Assembly (NCBI GenBank): GCA_024233785.1
Contig: JACKPD010000025.1
Span: forward strand, 1-26,875
From: Spirochaetales bacterium
GTDB lineage: Bacteria; Spirochaetota; Spirochaetia; CADAEX01
DNA: 26,875 bases
Reading direction: 5' to 3'
In this document: positions 1 to 7,584 of the stretch, one piece after another
How the letters are laid out: each line of letters begins with the position of its first letter
Numbering within the stretch: the stretch's first letter is position 1
Notes under the pieces: generated by a model
What the model saw: only the letters and a program-made list of their open reading frames with translations
Told to the model about the DNA's origin: nothing
Database searches by the model: none
Program-made: the position numbers and the translations under genes

Positions 1-9
1 GGGAAGAAT

Positions 10-834
10 TTGGGGCTTAAAATACTTTACATAGGTGAAATTACAGGTAAACCGGGGGTTTACTGTATCAAAAAACTTCTTCCCGGGCTTAAGAAAGAGC
101 TGGAAGTGGACTTTACAATTGCCGGGGCGGAAGGGACAACCGGAGGATTCGGCATCGGAAAAACCCATTCCGTATATTTAAGAAAGCTGGGAATCGACGT
201 TCTTACGGCAGGGGAAAAGGTTTTCTTTAAAAAAGACATGGTTGAGCATATTGTGAAAGCCCCCTATGTGCTGAGACCCGCGAATTATCCTCCCGGAGTG
301 CCGGGCAGGGGCTGGAAGGTGTATGAATCCGGTGAATATAAAATCGGAGTACTTACCCTGCTTGGAAACTCAGGTTTCAGCAGGATACACTTAAGCAACC
401 CTTTTTCATATCTTCCTGAACTTGCGGACAAGATAAAGAGGGAAACAAATATAATAATATTTGATTTTCATGCGGCAACAACTGCCGAAAAAAAGACAAT
501 GGCATACCACGGGGACGGGAAAGTATCAGCTGTAATTGGAAGCCACTCGAAGGTGATGACCGCTGATGAAAAGATCCTTGCCGGGGGGACAGCTGTAATA
601 ACAGACGCGGGGAGAACAGGCAGCCAGAATTCAGTCGGCGGGCTTGAACCGGAGATAGAGATAAGAAAATTCCTTTCCCAGATACCGGAAAGGTCAAAGG
701 ACTGCTGGGAAAAACTTGAACTACAGGGTGTTCTGGTTGAAATTGATCCCGAAACAGGAAAAGCTCTTAAGATTGAGAGAATAACAAGACCCTGCGAGGC
801 GGTTAAAGAAGAATGTACGAACGAGGAATTGTAA
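10..834 (+). CDS. YmdB/TIGR00282-family phosphoesterase-like protein, active site degenerate
   Basis: The 274-residue protein aligns along its whole length with my recollection of YmdB, a metal-dependent cyclic-nucleotide phosphodiesterase: an IGE-ITG-PG start, an EG motif at 41-42, LRPAN-P-G-PG at 88-99, DFHA-TTAEK at 152-161, GSH at 177-179 and a TITD/GRTG-like end. The fold and length fit the family. The metal and catalytic positions do not: the first Asp is Glu10, Asn40 of YmdB is Gly42, the Asn-His pair is Glu69-Lys70, and the last His is Lys181. Glu41, His154 and His179 remain. It may bind metal weakly or serve as a non-catalytic regulator. The TTG start at base 10 is chosen because the conserved KILYIGE strand follows at once; the frame is open to the window edge, so an upstream start cannot be excluded. 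It overlaps the next gene by 22 bases. Confidence 0.8.
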   Translation: MGLKILYIGEITGKPGVYCIKKLLPGLKKELEVDFTIAGAEGTTGGFGIGKTHSVYLRKLGIDVLTAGEKVFFKKDMVEHIVKAPYVLRPANYPPGVPGRGWKVYESGEYKIGVLTLLGNSGFSRIHLSNPFSYLPELADKIKRETNIIIFDFHAATTAEKKTMAYHGDGKVSAVIGSHSKVMTADEKILAGGTAVITDAGRTGSQNSVGGLEPEIEIRKFLSQIPERSKDCWEKLELQGVLVEIDPETGKALKIERITRPCEAVKEECTNEEL

Positions 835-1214
835 CATCAATAGATAAGAATATTATTACCATAAAATGCGGAAAGCCGGATCAGTGTAAAGCATGCTCAT
901 CTTCATTCTGCAACATAAAAACAAAGAATTTCAAAGCCCTGAATCAGGATTCCCTTGATCTAAGCGAAGGGGATGAGGTTGAAGTATATATTTCCCCTTC
1001 AAAAACAATTTTATACAGCTTTATTGTACTGATTCTGCCTCTCCTGATGTTTATCGCCTGTTATTATCTTACAGGAGCGGTTCTGAAAGTACAGTCAGAC
1101 GCGGTAAGGGCATTCGGCGGAGTAGCAGGACTTGCGGGCGGATTTTTATTAAGTTTTGCCTATAATTTTTTGAGGAAGAACCATAATCTGCCGGTTGTTA
1201 CTGAAAAAATATAA
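813..1214 (+). CDS. RseC/MucC-family (SoxR-reducing type) membrane protein
   Basis: This 133-residue protein has the RseC/MucC layout: a short soluble N-terminal part, a four-cysteine cluster (Cys19, Cys25, Cys28, Cys33), then two membrane helices at about 65-88 and 99-119 with a short basic tail. Family members act at the inner membrane in envelope-stress signalling or, as RsxC-partner proteins, in keeping SoxR reduced; the cysteines may hold a metal or Fe-S centre. Which role applies here cannot be read from the sequence. In many bacteria a relative is tied to Rnf electron-transport genes, but none are visible here. The ATG at 813 lies inside the 3' end of the YmdB-like gene, with an AAAGAAG purine stretch just upstream, so the two are probably co-translated. 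Confidence 0.75.
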   Translation: MYERGIVTSIDKNIITIKCGKPDQCKACSSSFCNIKTKNFKALNQDSLDLSEGDEVEVYISPSKTILYSFIVLILPLLMFIACYYLTGAVLKVQSDAVRAFGGVAGLAGGFLLSFAYNFLRKNHNLPVVTEKI

Positions 1215-1236
1215 CCGGCAGAAAACACCTGCCGGT
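1201..1236 (-). terminator. Intrinsic terminator of the trxA/CoA-binding operon
   Basis: An 8-bp perfect stem (1214-1221 with 1229-1236, ACCGGCAG/CTGCCGGT) has a 7-base loop. Read on the minus strand it is followed by TATATTTTTT, a good U tract at 1204-1210. In the plus direction the hairpin sits right after the RseC-like stop but lacks a T run, so it mainly serves the minus-strand operon and may weakly end the plus-strand one. Confidence 0.7.
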
Positions 1237-1261
1237 CTTATGGTATTCCAAAAGATGAAAA

Positions 1262-1642
1262 TCAGAATGCGCTCTCAAACTGCCCTGTTCTAAGGAGCAC
1301 AAGTGTACATGCTTCAAGATAGGGAATGGAGGCTTTTTTAAGGGCTTCCTTAAGCTCATCAGATTCTGTTCCGGGATTTAAAACAACACGCTGAGGTTTT
1401 AATTTTATAATGCTGTCAATCAGCGGAGTTATCCTGGCCGGCCCCACATAGACAGTAAGTGTATAAACATCATCCTTAATATCTGAGAGGTCTTTTACTA
1501 CCTTATAGCCTTCAATATTTTCAAGCTGCGGATGTACCGGTATAACATTGTAGTTGTGTTCTGAAAGCATCTTTACCGCTTTATAGGAATATCTTTCAGG
1601 GTTGTCGCTTGCGCCGAGTACTGCTACATTTTTGCCTGGCAT
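1262..1642 (-). CDS. CoA-binding domain protein (YccU-like)
   Basis: The 126-residue protein is a single CoA-binding Rossmann domain of the YccU type. The N terminus has a beta strand followed by GAS-NPERYSYKA (10-22), typical of the nucleotide/CoA-binding loop. Later come IPVHP (34-38), the GYKVVKDLSDI segment, VVLNPGTESDEL (about 86-97) and a final Cys-containing strand. Relatives bind CoA and some are CoA-ylated or CoA-sensing, but the physiological role is not settled. The gene starts with ATG that shares one base with the stop of the upstream thioredoxin gene (TAATG), so translation is almost certainly coupled. Pairing with thioredoxin suggests a thiol/redox link, which is inference. Confidence 0.8.
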   Translation of the reverse strand: MPGKNVAVLGASDNPERYSYKAVKMLSEHNYNVIPVHPQLENIEGYKVVKDLSDIKDDVYTLTVYVGPARITPLIDSIIKLKPQRVVLNPGTESDELKEALKKASIPYLEACTLVLLRTGQFESAF

Positions 1643-1971
1643 TATTTTCCCCCGAGTCCTTTGTCTATAAAGCTTTTAACTTTCTCTTTGGGAAGGGAGC
1701 CGGTAAAACTGTCGACCTTGCTGCCGTCTTTAAACAGAATAACAGTAGGTATGCTCATAACACCGAACCTTGAAGCAACCTCTCCGTCCTTGTCAACATT
1801 TACCTTGTAGCAGTTGACTTTCCCCTTAAGATCTTCGGAAAGGGATTCAAGTACTGGCCCGAATATCTTGCAGGGCATGCACCAGTCCGCATAAAAATCA
1901 ACAAGCGCAGTTTCCCTGCCCTCAACTATCTTTGAATCAAACGAATCTTTATTTAATATTTCAACACCCAC
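1642..1971 (-). CDS. trxA: Thioredoxin with CMPC active site
   Basis: The 109 residues cover one thioredoxin fold. The redox site is WCMPCK with Cys31 and Cys34, the buried Asp lies in the VDFYADW strand, and the cis-proline is in SIPT. The length is normal for a stand-alone thioredoxin and there is no signal peptide, so it should work in the cytoplasm reducing disulfides through thioredoxin reductase. The dipeptide between the cysteines is Met-Pro rather than the usual Gly-Pro, which in this family tunes redox potential and partner choice. Translation starts at GTG 1971, supported by a CAGGAG ribosome site a few bases upstream. It is the first gene of a two-gene operon with the CoA-binding protein. 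Confidence 0.92.
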   Translation of the reverse strand: MGVEILNKDSFDSKIVEGRETALVDFYADWCMPCKIFGPVLESLSEDLKGKVNCYKVNVDKDGEVASRFGVMSIPTVILFKDGSKVDSFTGSLPKEKVKSFIDKGLGGK

Positions 1972-2001
1972 GTCTTTCTCCTGTTCAGAAATTATATGTT
2001 A

Positions 2002-2030
2002 AGTTTAATAATAATATGTCATTCAGTCAA
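2002..2030 (-). promoter_or_regulatory. Candidate sigma-70-type promoter for trxA
   Basis: On the minus strand TTGACT (2025-2030) and TAAACT (2002-2007) are 17 bp apart, in an AT-rich tract. The predicted start point near 1995 gives a short leader containing the CAGGAG ribosome site. The -35 matches 5 of 6 and the -10 matches 4 of 6 consensus bases. Confidence 0.5.
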
Positions 2031-2112
2031 TTTTAATAAATCTTATTTACTGTTTATTGCTACTTTGCTTGTCTTCATGATAATATTGAGCATGTTTGAT
2101 CTCAGTTTCATA

Positions 2113-2544
2113 ATGCATCTATTTCAAAAAGAATTTATACTTAAACTGCTTCTGCTTGCGCTGCTTTACTCTATAATACCTCTTTCAGAAACATTTCTTC
2201 TGCTTCATCTCGGAGGCCTTTTCGGAAATTATCTTATTCTCGCCCTGGCCGCGACGACCGGGCTTATAGGACTTTTTATAGCGTTCAGCGAGGTAAGCTC
2301 AATAATCGGATCAATTAAAATCAAACTGAAGGAAGGAGTATATCCGGGAAAAGAGTTTATAAGCCTCGCGGGTGTTCTGACCGGAGCTCTGCTGCTTCTT
2401 ACTCCGGGGTTTATCACAGACACATTGGGATTGCTTCTTTTTATCCCTTTTTTCAGAAACGGGGTCGGAAAATTCATTACATCGAAAATGGAGAACAGCC
2501 TCAAGGAAATTTATGAATATCTGAAGCTGTACGAACTTGAATAA
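2113..2544 (+). CDS. fxsA: FxsA-family inner-membrane protein
   Basis: From about 2113 on, the protein matches the FxsA family: a first hydrophobic segment with IPLSETFLLLHLGG, a second segment, a short cytoplasmic part containing IK-KLKEGVYPGKEF, and the hallmark ALLLLTPGFITDTLGLLLFIPFFR segment. FxsA is a small membrane protein that in E. coli blocks F-plasmid exclusion of phage T7; its native job is unknown. The frame is open back to ATG 1996, with further ATGs at 2077 and 2092. I chose 2113 (143 residues) because family members begin just before the first hydrophobic helix and the upstream part overlaps the divergent trxA promoter. No ATG here has a convincing ribosome site, so the start is uncertain. 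Confidence 0.75.
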   Translation: MHLFQKEFILKLLLLALLYSIIPLSETFLLLHLGGLFGNYLILALAATTGLIGLFIAFSEVSSIIGSIKIKLKEGVYPGKEFISLAGVLTGALLLLTPGFITDTLGLLLFIPFFRNGVGKFITSKMENSLKEIYEYLKLYELE

Positions 2545-2568
2545 AATAAGCCGGAAGGAAAAGCCTTT

Positions 2569-3327
2569 CTATAACCCCCTGATCCGGTAATACAAAAGAA
2601 CAAAAAAATACCATACATATATAAAAGCATTTAATATTTTTACCGGATTCCTGAAAACCTTGCCTAGTTTTTCAGCAAACCTGGTCCCCCCTGTTTTCGC
2701 CGGGCGGGATCTTCTGCCGGCAAAAATATCAAAACTGTTTCCTATCCAGAGCATTATTCCGGGATTGAAAGCGGCTGTATTCCGCGTTATCCAGTGTCTT
2801 CCGCCTGAAAGGCCTACACCGGCAAGGATAAGGGCAGGTGAAGATTTTTTAATTGCTGTTACTACATTTTTTTCCATTTCTTTCGGAAAAAAACCGGCGC
2901 ACCTGCCCACAATATTAAGGCCGGGAAAAGAAGATTTGATATTTGATTCAGTAATCCGGAGAACAGATTTTCTTCCCCCGACAAGATAAACAGACTTTCC
3001 ATGATTTTCTATCACCCCGAGCAGTTTGATCACAAAATCAAATGGAAAGTAGAGCTCCGGGATATACATTCTTTTTAGGAATTTTGCGCCGAAGAGAATA
3101 CTTGATGAAATAGGAAGAACCAGTTCCGCCCTCTCGATATTGGATCTGAGTTCTGTATTGAATTTGGCAAGAAAGATATCTCTAAGTGAGACAAGCATTA
3201 TATTGCAGCTTTTTTTACCCGCAAGCATCTCTTTGACAGCTTTTTCAAGGTCTTCAGAGGAAAATGCATCTACAGGTATGCCTGCTACATCTATCCTTTT
3301 TCTGTACTGTCTGAGGTTAGAATCCAT
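2569..3327 (-). CDS. WecG/TagA/CpsF-family glycosyltransferase, atypical active site
   Basis: The 252 residues follow the WecG/TagA/CpsF fold: an N-terminal strand with IMLVSLRDIFLAKFN, AELVLP near 67-72, VYLVGG at 113-118, the FPGLNIVGRCAGFF segment at 134-147, ALILAGVGLSGGRHWI at 165-180 and an RRSRPA stretch followed by a basic, hydrophobic C-terminal tail that could sit on the membrane. The family transfers N-acetylmannosamine-type sugars to lipid-linked acceptors in envelope glycan synthesis. The expected PDG after the AELVLP strand, which holds the catalytic Asp, reads PISSS, and the usual G-PKQE is GLSGGRH. Substrate and activity are therefore uncertain. The ATG at 3327 has a good GGAGAG ribosome site and overlaps the end of rsmE by 37 bases. 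Confidence 0.7.
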   Translation of the reverse strand: MDSNLRQYRKRIDVAGIPVDAFSSEDLEKAVKEMLAGKKSCNIMLVSLRDIFLAKFNTELRSNIERAELVLPISSSILFGAKFLKRMYIPELYFPFDFVIKLLGVIENHGKSVYLVGGRKSVLRITESNIKSSFPGLNIVGRCAGFFPKEMEKNVVTAIKKSSPALILAGVGLSGGRHWITRNTAAFNPGIMLWIGNSFDIFAGRRSRPAKTGGTRFAEKLGKVFRNPVKILNAFIYVWYFFVLLYYRIRGL

Positions 3328-4100
3328 TTATATCTCTCCAGAAGTATTGTTTTAACCGCGGCGATGGAATAAATTGCCGCAGTTTCTGCCCTTAGAACAT
3401 TTCTCCCAAGCCAAACCGGCAAAAAATTGCTGTCCCGCAGATATTTTGTTTCATTATCAGAAAAGCCCCCTTCCGGGCCGATTATTATACTGATTTTTTC
3501 AGATGCAGAGAAAAGATACTGGTGCAGCGGTTTATTGGCAATAGGTTCCTGATGAAAAAACAGTGAGATATTTTTTTCTTCATTTTTTGCCTTAACAGCT
3601 GCCTGTTCAAGATCAAGCGGCATTGAAATTTCAGGTAAAATCCTGCTTCCTGACTGCTGCAGCGCCTCGCGGCATATTTTATTCCACCTGTCTATTCTGG
3701 TCTGCCAGTTTTTCTCTTCAATTTTTGAAATGGAAAATTCACTCACAACAGGCACAATGGCTGAAACTCCGGCTTCTGTCGCCTGCCTGACAACCATGTC
3801 CATTTTTTTACCTTTAAGAAGACACTGGTAAAGAATTATTTCGGGGATATTATCCTCCCCGTCCTTTGCCCCGTCCAAAACCTTTAAGAGTTTTACTATT
3901 GCGTTTTTATTTTTAAATCCGCTTATTTCCGCTTCCCACAGATTACCGCTGCGGTCGGCAGCTGTAAAAAAACTGCCCGGTCTGCACCTGAGAACATTTT
4001 TAAGATAATGGGTATCTCTGCTGTCAAGAATTACCTCAAGCGGCAATGCCGCCTCTCCGGTCTGTCCGGGATATTCTGCAGGCAGTAAAAACTGTTTCAT
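3291..4100 (-). CDS. rsmE: 16S rRNA (uracil-1498-N3)-methyltransferase RsmE
   Basis: This SPOUT-class methyltransferase modifies U1498 of 16S rRNA using S-adenosylmethionine. An N-terminal PUA-like domain (about 1-75, with HYLKNVLR at 31-38) is followed by the trefoil-knot catalytic domain. Family motifs are present: CLLKGKKMDMVVRQATEAG (93-111), RW-KICREALQQSGS (138-152), IIGPEGGFS (206-214) and LGRNVLRAETA (231-241). The length of 269 is slightly above the usual 240-250. The N terminus is preceded by a 35-base gap after yjbQ with only a weak ribosome site. It belongs to the ctp-yjbQ-rsmE-glycosyltransferase run. Confidence 0.93.
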   Translation of the reverse strand: MKQFLLPAEYPGQTGEAALPLEVILDSRDTHYLKNVLRCRPGSFFTAADRSGNLWEAEISGFKNKNAIVKLLKVLDGAKDGEDNIPEIILYQCLLKGKKMDMVVRQATEAGVSAIVPVVSEFSISKIEEKNWQTRIDRWNKICREALQQSGSRILPEISMPLDLEQAAVKAKNEEKNISLFFHQEPIANKPLHQYLFSASEKISIIIGPEGGFSDNETKYLRDSNFLPVWLGRNVLRAETAAIYSIAAVKTILLERYKWILTSDSTEKG

Positions 4101-4135
4101 CTGTTTATTTTCATCTTACATTCAGCTTACATTCA

Positions 4136-4531
4136 TCAGGCAAGGTTTATTATTACAGACCTGCTGCGCGGCCCGTCATATTCACACAGATAAATGCCCT
4201 GCCAGGTCCCGAGCAGCAGCGATCCCTCATGCACCGGGACGGTTACACTGCTTCCGGTTAGAAGCGTTTTTATATGGGCCGCGGAATTGCCCTCGACATG
4301 ATGATAACCGTTTTCAAACGGAACTTTTTTTTCAAGATGATAAAGGATGTCCCTTGCTACATCAGGGTCTGCGGCCTCGTTAATTGTAACTCCGGCTGTC
4401 GTGTGCGGAACAAAAACAGTGCAGAGCCCGTCTTTAAAGTTTTCAGAAACAATAATTCTCCTTACAGCTGTTGTTATATCGGTAAAAGCACATCTTTCTG
4501 ATGTTTTTATATTAATTCTGTTTACTGACAT
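4136..4531 (-). CDS. yjbQ: YjbQ/UPF0047 family protein
   Basis: The 131 residues show every mark of the YjbQ (UPF0047) family: VPHTTAGVTINE at 41-52, HHVEGNSAAHIK at 77-88, GTWQGIYLCEYDGPRSR at 108-124. These small trimeric proteins carry conserved His, Glu and Arg residues; weak thiamine-phosphate-synthase activity has been reported for some, but the true function is unsettled. The start codon lies inside the 3' end of ctp (20-base overlap) behind an AAAGGGA ribosome site, so expression is coupled to the protease gene. Confidence 0.88.
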   Translation of the reverse strand: MSVNRINIKTSERCAFTDITTAVRRIIVSENFKDGLCTVFVPHTTAGVTINEAADPDVARDILYHLEKKVPFENGYHHVEGNSAAHIKTLLTGSSVTVPVHEGSLLLGTWQGIYLCEYDGPRSRSVIINLA

Positions 4532-5951
4532 TCCCTTTTAAATCCCCTTTCTGAATAATGCTCAGCGCTTCCTGCAGAACCAGGTCATATTCAAGATCAT
4601 AGACAGGAGGATCATTGTTTTTCTTGTTAAGTTCATTCCTTATAAGTTTTCTGATAAATCTGTCTTTAAGGACAATATTCTCTCCCCTCAGGCGGCTGAT
4701 AAAAGAGGCTATATCCTTTTCTGAAGGGGCAGGATTATTTTTTACAAATTCCTGTATCTTGAATTTTTCAACAAGCACTTTATATGATTCAGTTTCTTCT
4801 TCTGTAAATTCCTCTTCTTTCACTTCCCTGTCAGGCGCAATCCCTATTTTATCGATATTTACTCCCGAAGGGGTATAATACCGCGACATTGTCAGCTTGA
4901 ATCCTCCGTCACCGATAGCCCTTACCTGCTGGACAGAGCCTTTTCCATATGATTTTTCACCTACAAGAACCCCCCGCCTGTTGTCCTTTATCGCGCCAGC
5001 AAGAATTTCTGAAGCTGAGGCAGATCCCTTGTCAATCAGTACAACAACAGGCATATCAGGTGGAATGATGGTTTTTCTGTTAGATTTATAAACCCTGTTT
5101 TCAGAAGGTATCTTGGATCTTGTGCTAACAATAACTTCGTCCGATAGAAAAAAATCCGCTATATCAGCAACAGAGGAAAGAAGTCCTCCGGGATTTCCCC
5201 TTAAATCAACAATAAGCGATTTGTATCCTTTCTTTCTGAAATCCTCAAGCCCTGCCTTGATATCTTCAGGGGTCATCGGTGTAAACTGGATTATGCGCAG
5301 GTACCCGATGTCCTTTCCGATGATATCCATTCTGACAGTCGGCACCACGATATCTTCGCGTATTATATCCAATGTAAAAACAATATCATCGCCCCTTAAA
5401 ATGGTAATATTGACACTTGTGCCGGGCTCTCCCCTGAGCATTTTGAGGACTTCATCAAGAGGCATATTTTCCGTCGATTTATCCCCGATCTTTATAATAT
5501 AGTCTCCGGCGGAAATTCCGAGGCGGAACGCGGGGGTCCCTTCAATCGGGGCAACAACCCGGACAAACGGGAGGTGCTCCTCGTCAAAGCTTGTATCGCC
5601 GTAATATTTGCTTATATACATGCCGACCCCGCCGAATTTGCCGGTAGTTGTGTCTGAAAGATCATCCATATCAGAGGCTGATAAAAAAACAGAATAAGGA
5701 TCGCCGAGGCTTTCAAACATTCCCTTCATCGCCCCTTCATACAGCTTTTTTGTATCCACATCATCCACATAATAGTTTTTTATAAACTGCATAACCTGCT
5801 GAATTACTGTTATATATTCACTCTGATCATCCTGAGCGCTGCTTTGCGCGTAAACAAAGGGGGAAAATGAAAAAAATATAAAAACCAGGCAGAGGCCGAA
5901 ACTTATACCAACCCAGAGATATTTTTCTTTTTTGATTCCTGAAAACATCAT
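4512..5951 (-). CDS. ctpA: C-terminal processing peptidase (S41 family) with PDZ domain
   Basis: A 479-residue carboxyl-terminal processing protease that trims exported proteins in the periplasm. Residues 11-35 form a signal/anchor helix ending in VYAQS. A PDZ domain spans about 105-195 and the S41 peptidase core about 205-380. The Ser-Lys-Gln triad fits Ser312 in GSASASE, Lys337 in YGKGS and Gln341, with the spacing known from CtpB. LRGNPGGLLSS (250-260) is the usual substrate-cradle motif. A roughly 90-residue C-terminal extension rich in charged residues follows the catalytic core. Two adjacent ATGs follow GAGAGGTGA; the second has better spacing. It heads the minus-strand operon. Homologous genes sit beside minD-like and lgt genes in Borrelia, as I recall. 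Confidence 0.93.
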   Translation of the reverse strand: MMFSGIKKEKYLWVGISFGLCLVFIFFSFSPFVYAQSSAQDDQSEYITVIQQVMQFIKNYYVDDVDTKKLYEGAMKGMFESLGDPYSVFLSASDMDDLSDTTTGKFGGVGMYISKYYGDTSFDEEHLPFVRVVAPIEGTPAFRLGISAGDYIIKIGDKSTENMPLDEVLKMLRGEPGTSVNITILRGDDIVFTLDIIREDIVVPTVRMDIIGKDIGYLRIIQFTPMTPEDIKAGLEDFRKKGYKSLIVDLRGNPGGLLSSVADIADFFLSDEVIVSTRSKIPSENRVYKSNRKTIIPPDMPVVVLIDKGSASASEILAGAIKDNRRGVLVGEKSYGKGSVQQVRAIGDGGFKLTMSRYYTPSGVNIDKIGIAPDREVKEEEFTEEETESYKVLVEKFKIQEFVKNNPAPSEKDIASFISRLRGENIVLKDRFIRKLIRNELNKKNNDPPVYDLEYDLVLQEALSIIQKGDLKGNVSKQN

Positions 5952-5966
5952 TCACCTCTCTTTAAA

Positions 5967-5995
5967 ATAATCTATTTATGACAATAGTTTGTCAA
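5967..5995 (-). promoter_or_regulatory. Promoter of the ctpA operon
   Basis: On the minus strand a consensus TTGACA (5990-5995) and GATTAT (5967-5972, 4 of 6) are separated by 17 bp. The expected start near 5960 gives a short leader that includes the GAGAGGTGA ribosome site. A small inverted repeat, GACAA/TTGTC (5980-5994), overlaps the -35. Confidence 0.6.
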
Positions 5996-6031
5996 GAAGA
6001 ATAAAATAATGCTCCGTCTTATTGACCTCCA

Positions 6032-6460
6032 ATGCCGCTCTTTCGTAAACTTGTCGAAATGAAAAAATTTTTTTTGGCAGGGCTTATCTGGGAATTACTC
6101 CGTTTTATATTTCTTGTCTTTCTGACTCAGAAAAAAGCAGGTATTGATACATTTCTCTGGATCGCCTCTCAGCAGCTTGTTTTATTTTATCTTTATTTTT
6201 TTCTGTGGTACAATAAAGACAGGTATTGTCAGTATATGAAAGCGGCCGCTGCAGGAAAATTCATTGGAGTAGCATCAGGAGCAGTATATATCGCCCAGTT
6301 TTTTATTAAAGGAAAAATGTTAACAGCCGGTATAGTTTTTACTTTTAATATCATACTGATCGATGCGGTATTCATGATTATACTGATTTTTATAATTAAA
6401 AAATATTTCGAAGAGCAGTTGAGGGTAGAGGATGCAGGTAATACCAATAGCCAGCGGTAA
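6032..6460 (+). CDS. Four-helix membrane protein of unknown function
   Basis: I do not recognise a named family. The 142-residue protein is strongly hydrophobic, with likely membrane helices at about 13-32, 40-60, 72-92 and 98-122, a basic linker (NKDRYCQYMK) and a short charged tail. There is no catalytic motif. Starts at 6032 or 6059 (Met10) are both possible; neither has a clear ribosome site, and the second removes the poorly conserved-looking first nine residues. The 3' end overlaps the MinD-like gene by 29 bases, so the two are likely co-translated. The position between ctp and the minD-like/lgt pair, which I recall as also occupied by a hypothetical gene in Borrelia, suggests an envelope partner for the ATPase; this is inference. 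Confidence 0.65.
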   Translation: MPLFRKLVEMKKFFLAGLIWELLRFIFLVFLTQKKAGIDTFLWIASQQLVLFYLYFFLWYNKDRYCQYMKAAAAGKFIGVASGAVYIAQFFIKGKMLTAGIVFTFNIILIDAVFMIILIFIIKKYFEEQLRVEDAGNTNSQR

Positions 6461-7571
6461 AGGCGGAGTAGGAAAAACTCTAGTATCAGCCAATCTCGCG
6501 ATAGCCCTGGCCCAGGCAGGTAAAAGAGTGGTACTTGCCGATATGGACCTTGGCGGTTCAAATCTTCACATTGTCCTTGGAATGACCGGCCTTAAGGGGG
6601 GAATAGGCAGCTTTATCAATAACCCTGATGTTTCCTTTAAATCAATTATTTATAAAACTGATTATAAAAACCTTCTTTTTATCCCCGGAGACTCTGAAAT
6701 ACCCGGTATGGCAAACCTTAAAGCATCTCAGAAGAGAAAACTGCTGAAAAACCTTTTTGCACTGGATTGCGATTATCTTATCATGGACCTTGGAGCAGGA
6801 ACAAATTATAACACAATCGACCTGTTTCTGGCCTCAGGGCAGGGGATAATAGTAACAATGCCGGCGCTTACAGCTACTCTTAATGCATATATATTCATAA
6901 AGCATTCAATATTCAGGATAATGGACACTTCCTTCCGGAGAAAAACTGTCGCGCGGGAACACATTGACAGACTAAGGGAAGACAGCTCCGCAATCCAGAA
7001 AGTATATATCCCGAAATTTATTGAAGTTATCAGGAAGGAAGATCCTGAAAGCTATGAGAGGTTTATGGAGAAAATAAAAAATTTCTCCCCCCTTCTTATC
7101 ATGAACATGATTGAAGATCCCAGGCAGGCCGGGATAGCCGGAAAGCTCAGGAAGTCATGCAGGGAATACCTTGGTCTTGATATTGAGCATCTGGGAGTCC
7201 TTTACAGGGATGATCTGCAGACTGTAGCGCTTAACTCAAGGCTCCCGATAATTATTTATAAACCGCAGTCTGTTCTTTCCCAGGCTTTCTACAGGATTTC
7301 TGAAAAGCTTCTGATGGATTACAGGCATGATACAAATCCGGATGAGGATTATTTCGATGAGTCATACATGAATGCTGAAATTGAAGCGCAGGCGGATTTT
7401 TCAGCCAAGATACAATCCATGGAAGAGCTGCTTCACAGCGGCGCGCTCACATCGGCAGACATGATTGATATTATAAAAACACAGCAGATAGAACTTAATG
7501 AGATGAAAAAGGAAAATACCCTGCTGAAATCCAAGATTGTCAAAGCGGCAAACGCAGGATATAAATTTTAA
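6432..7571 (+). CDS. MinD/ParA-type P-loop ATPase with C-terminal coiled coil
   Basis: The 379 residues begin with a deviant Walker A, SGKGGVGKT (8-16), with the signature Lys10, then VVLADMDLGGSN (33-44) and the Walker B-like YLIMDLGAGT (115-124), placing it in the MinD/ParA/FlhG group of dimerising ATPases. An insertion at about 165-215 and a C-terminal segment (320-372) rich in Glu, Lys and Leu, likely a coiled coil, go beyond plain MinD. No FlhG N-terminal DQA-LR motif and no clear MinD amphipathic tail are seen. Such proteins position other complexes on membranes or poles. Context with lgt and a four-helix membrane protein hints at envelope or lipoprotein placement; the target is unknown. 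The start follows GAGGGTAGAGG closely. Confidence 0.82.
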   Translation: MQVIPIASGKGGVGKTLVSANLAIALAQAGKRVVLADMDLGGSNLHIVLGMTGLKGGIGSFINNPDVSFKSIIYKTDYKNLLFIPGDSEIPGMANLKASQKRKLLKNLFALDCDYLIMDLGAGTNYNTIDLFLASGQGIIVTMPALTATLNAYIFIKHSIFRIMDTSFRRKTVAREHIDRLREDSSAIQKVYIPKFIEVIRKEDPESYERFMEKIKNFSPLLIMNMIEDPRQAGIAGKLRKSCREYLGLDIEHLGVLYRDDLQTVALNSRLPIIIYKPQSVLSQAFYRISEKLLMDYRHDTNPDEDYFDESYMNAEIEAQADFSAKIQSMEELLHSGALTSADMIDIIKTQQIELNEMKKENTLLKSKIVKAANAGYKF

Positions 7572-7584
7572 TACCGGAGTAAAT

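Noticed and set aside
2545..2568. Possible terminator between fxsA and the glycosyltransferase gene
   Set aside because: A weak GGAAGG/CCTTTC stem exists but no T run follows on either strand.
7537..7584. Upstream TTG start for lgt
   Set aside because: The extra 16 residues overlap the end of the MinD-like gene, lack family similarity and have no ribosome site; ATG 7585 has GGAG.
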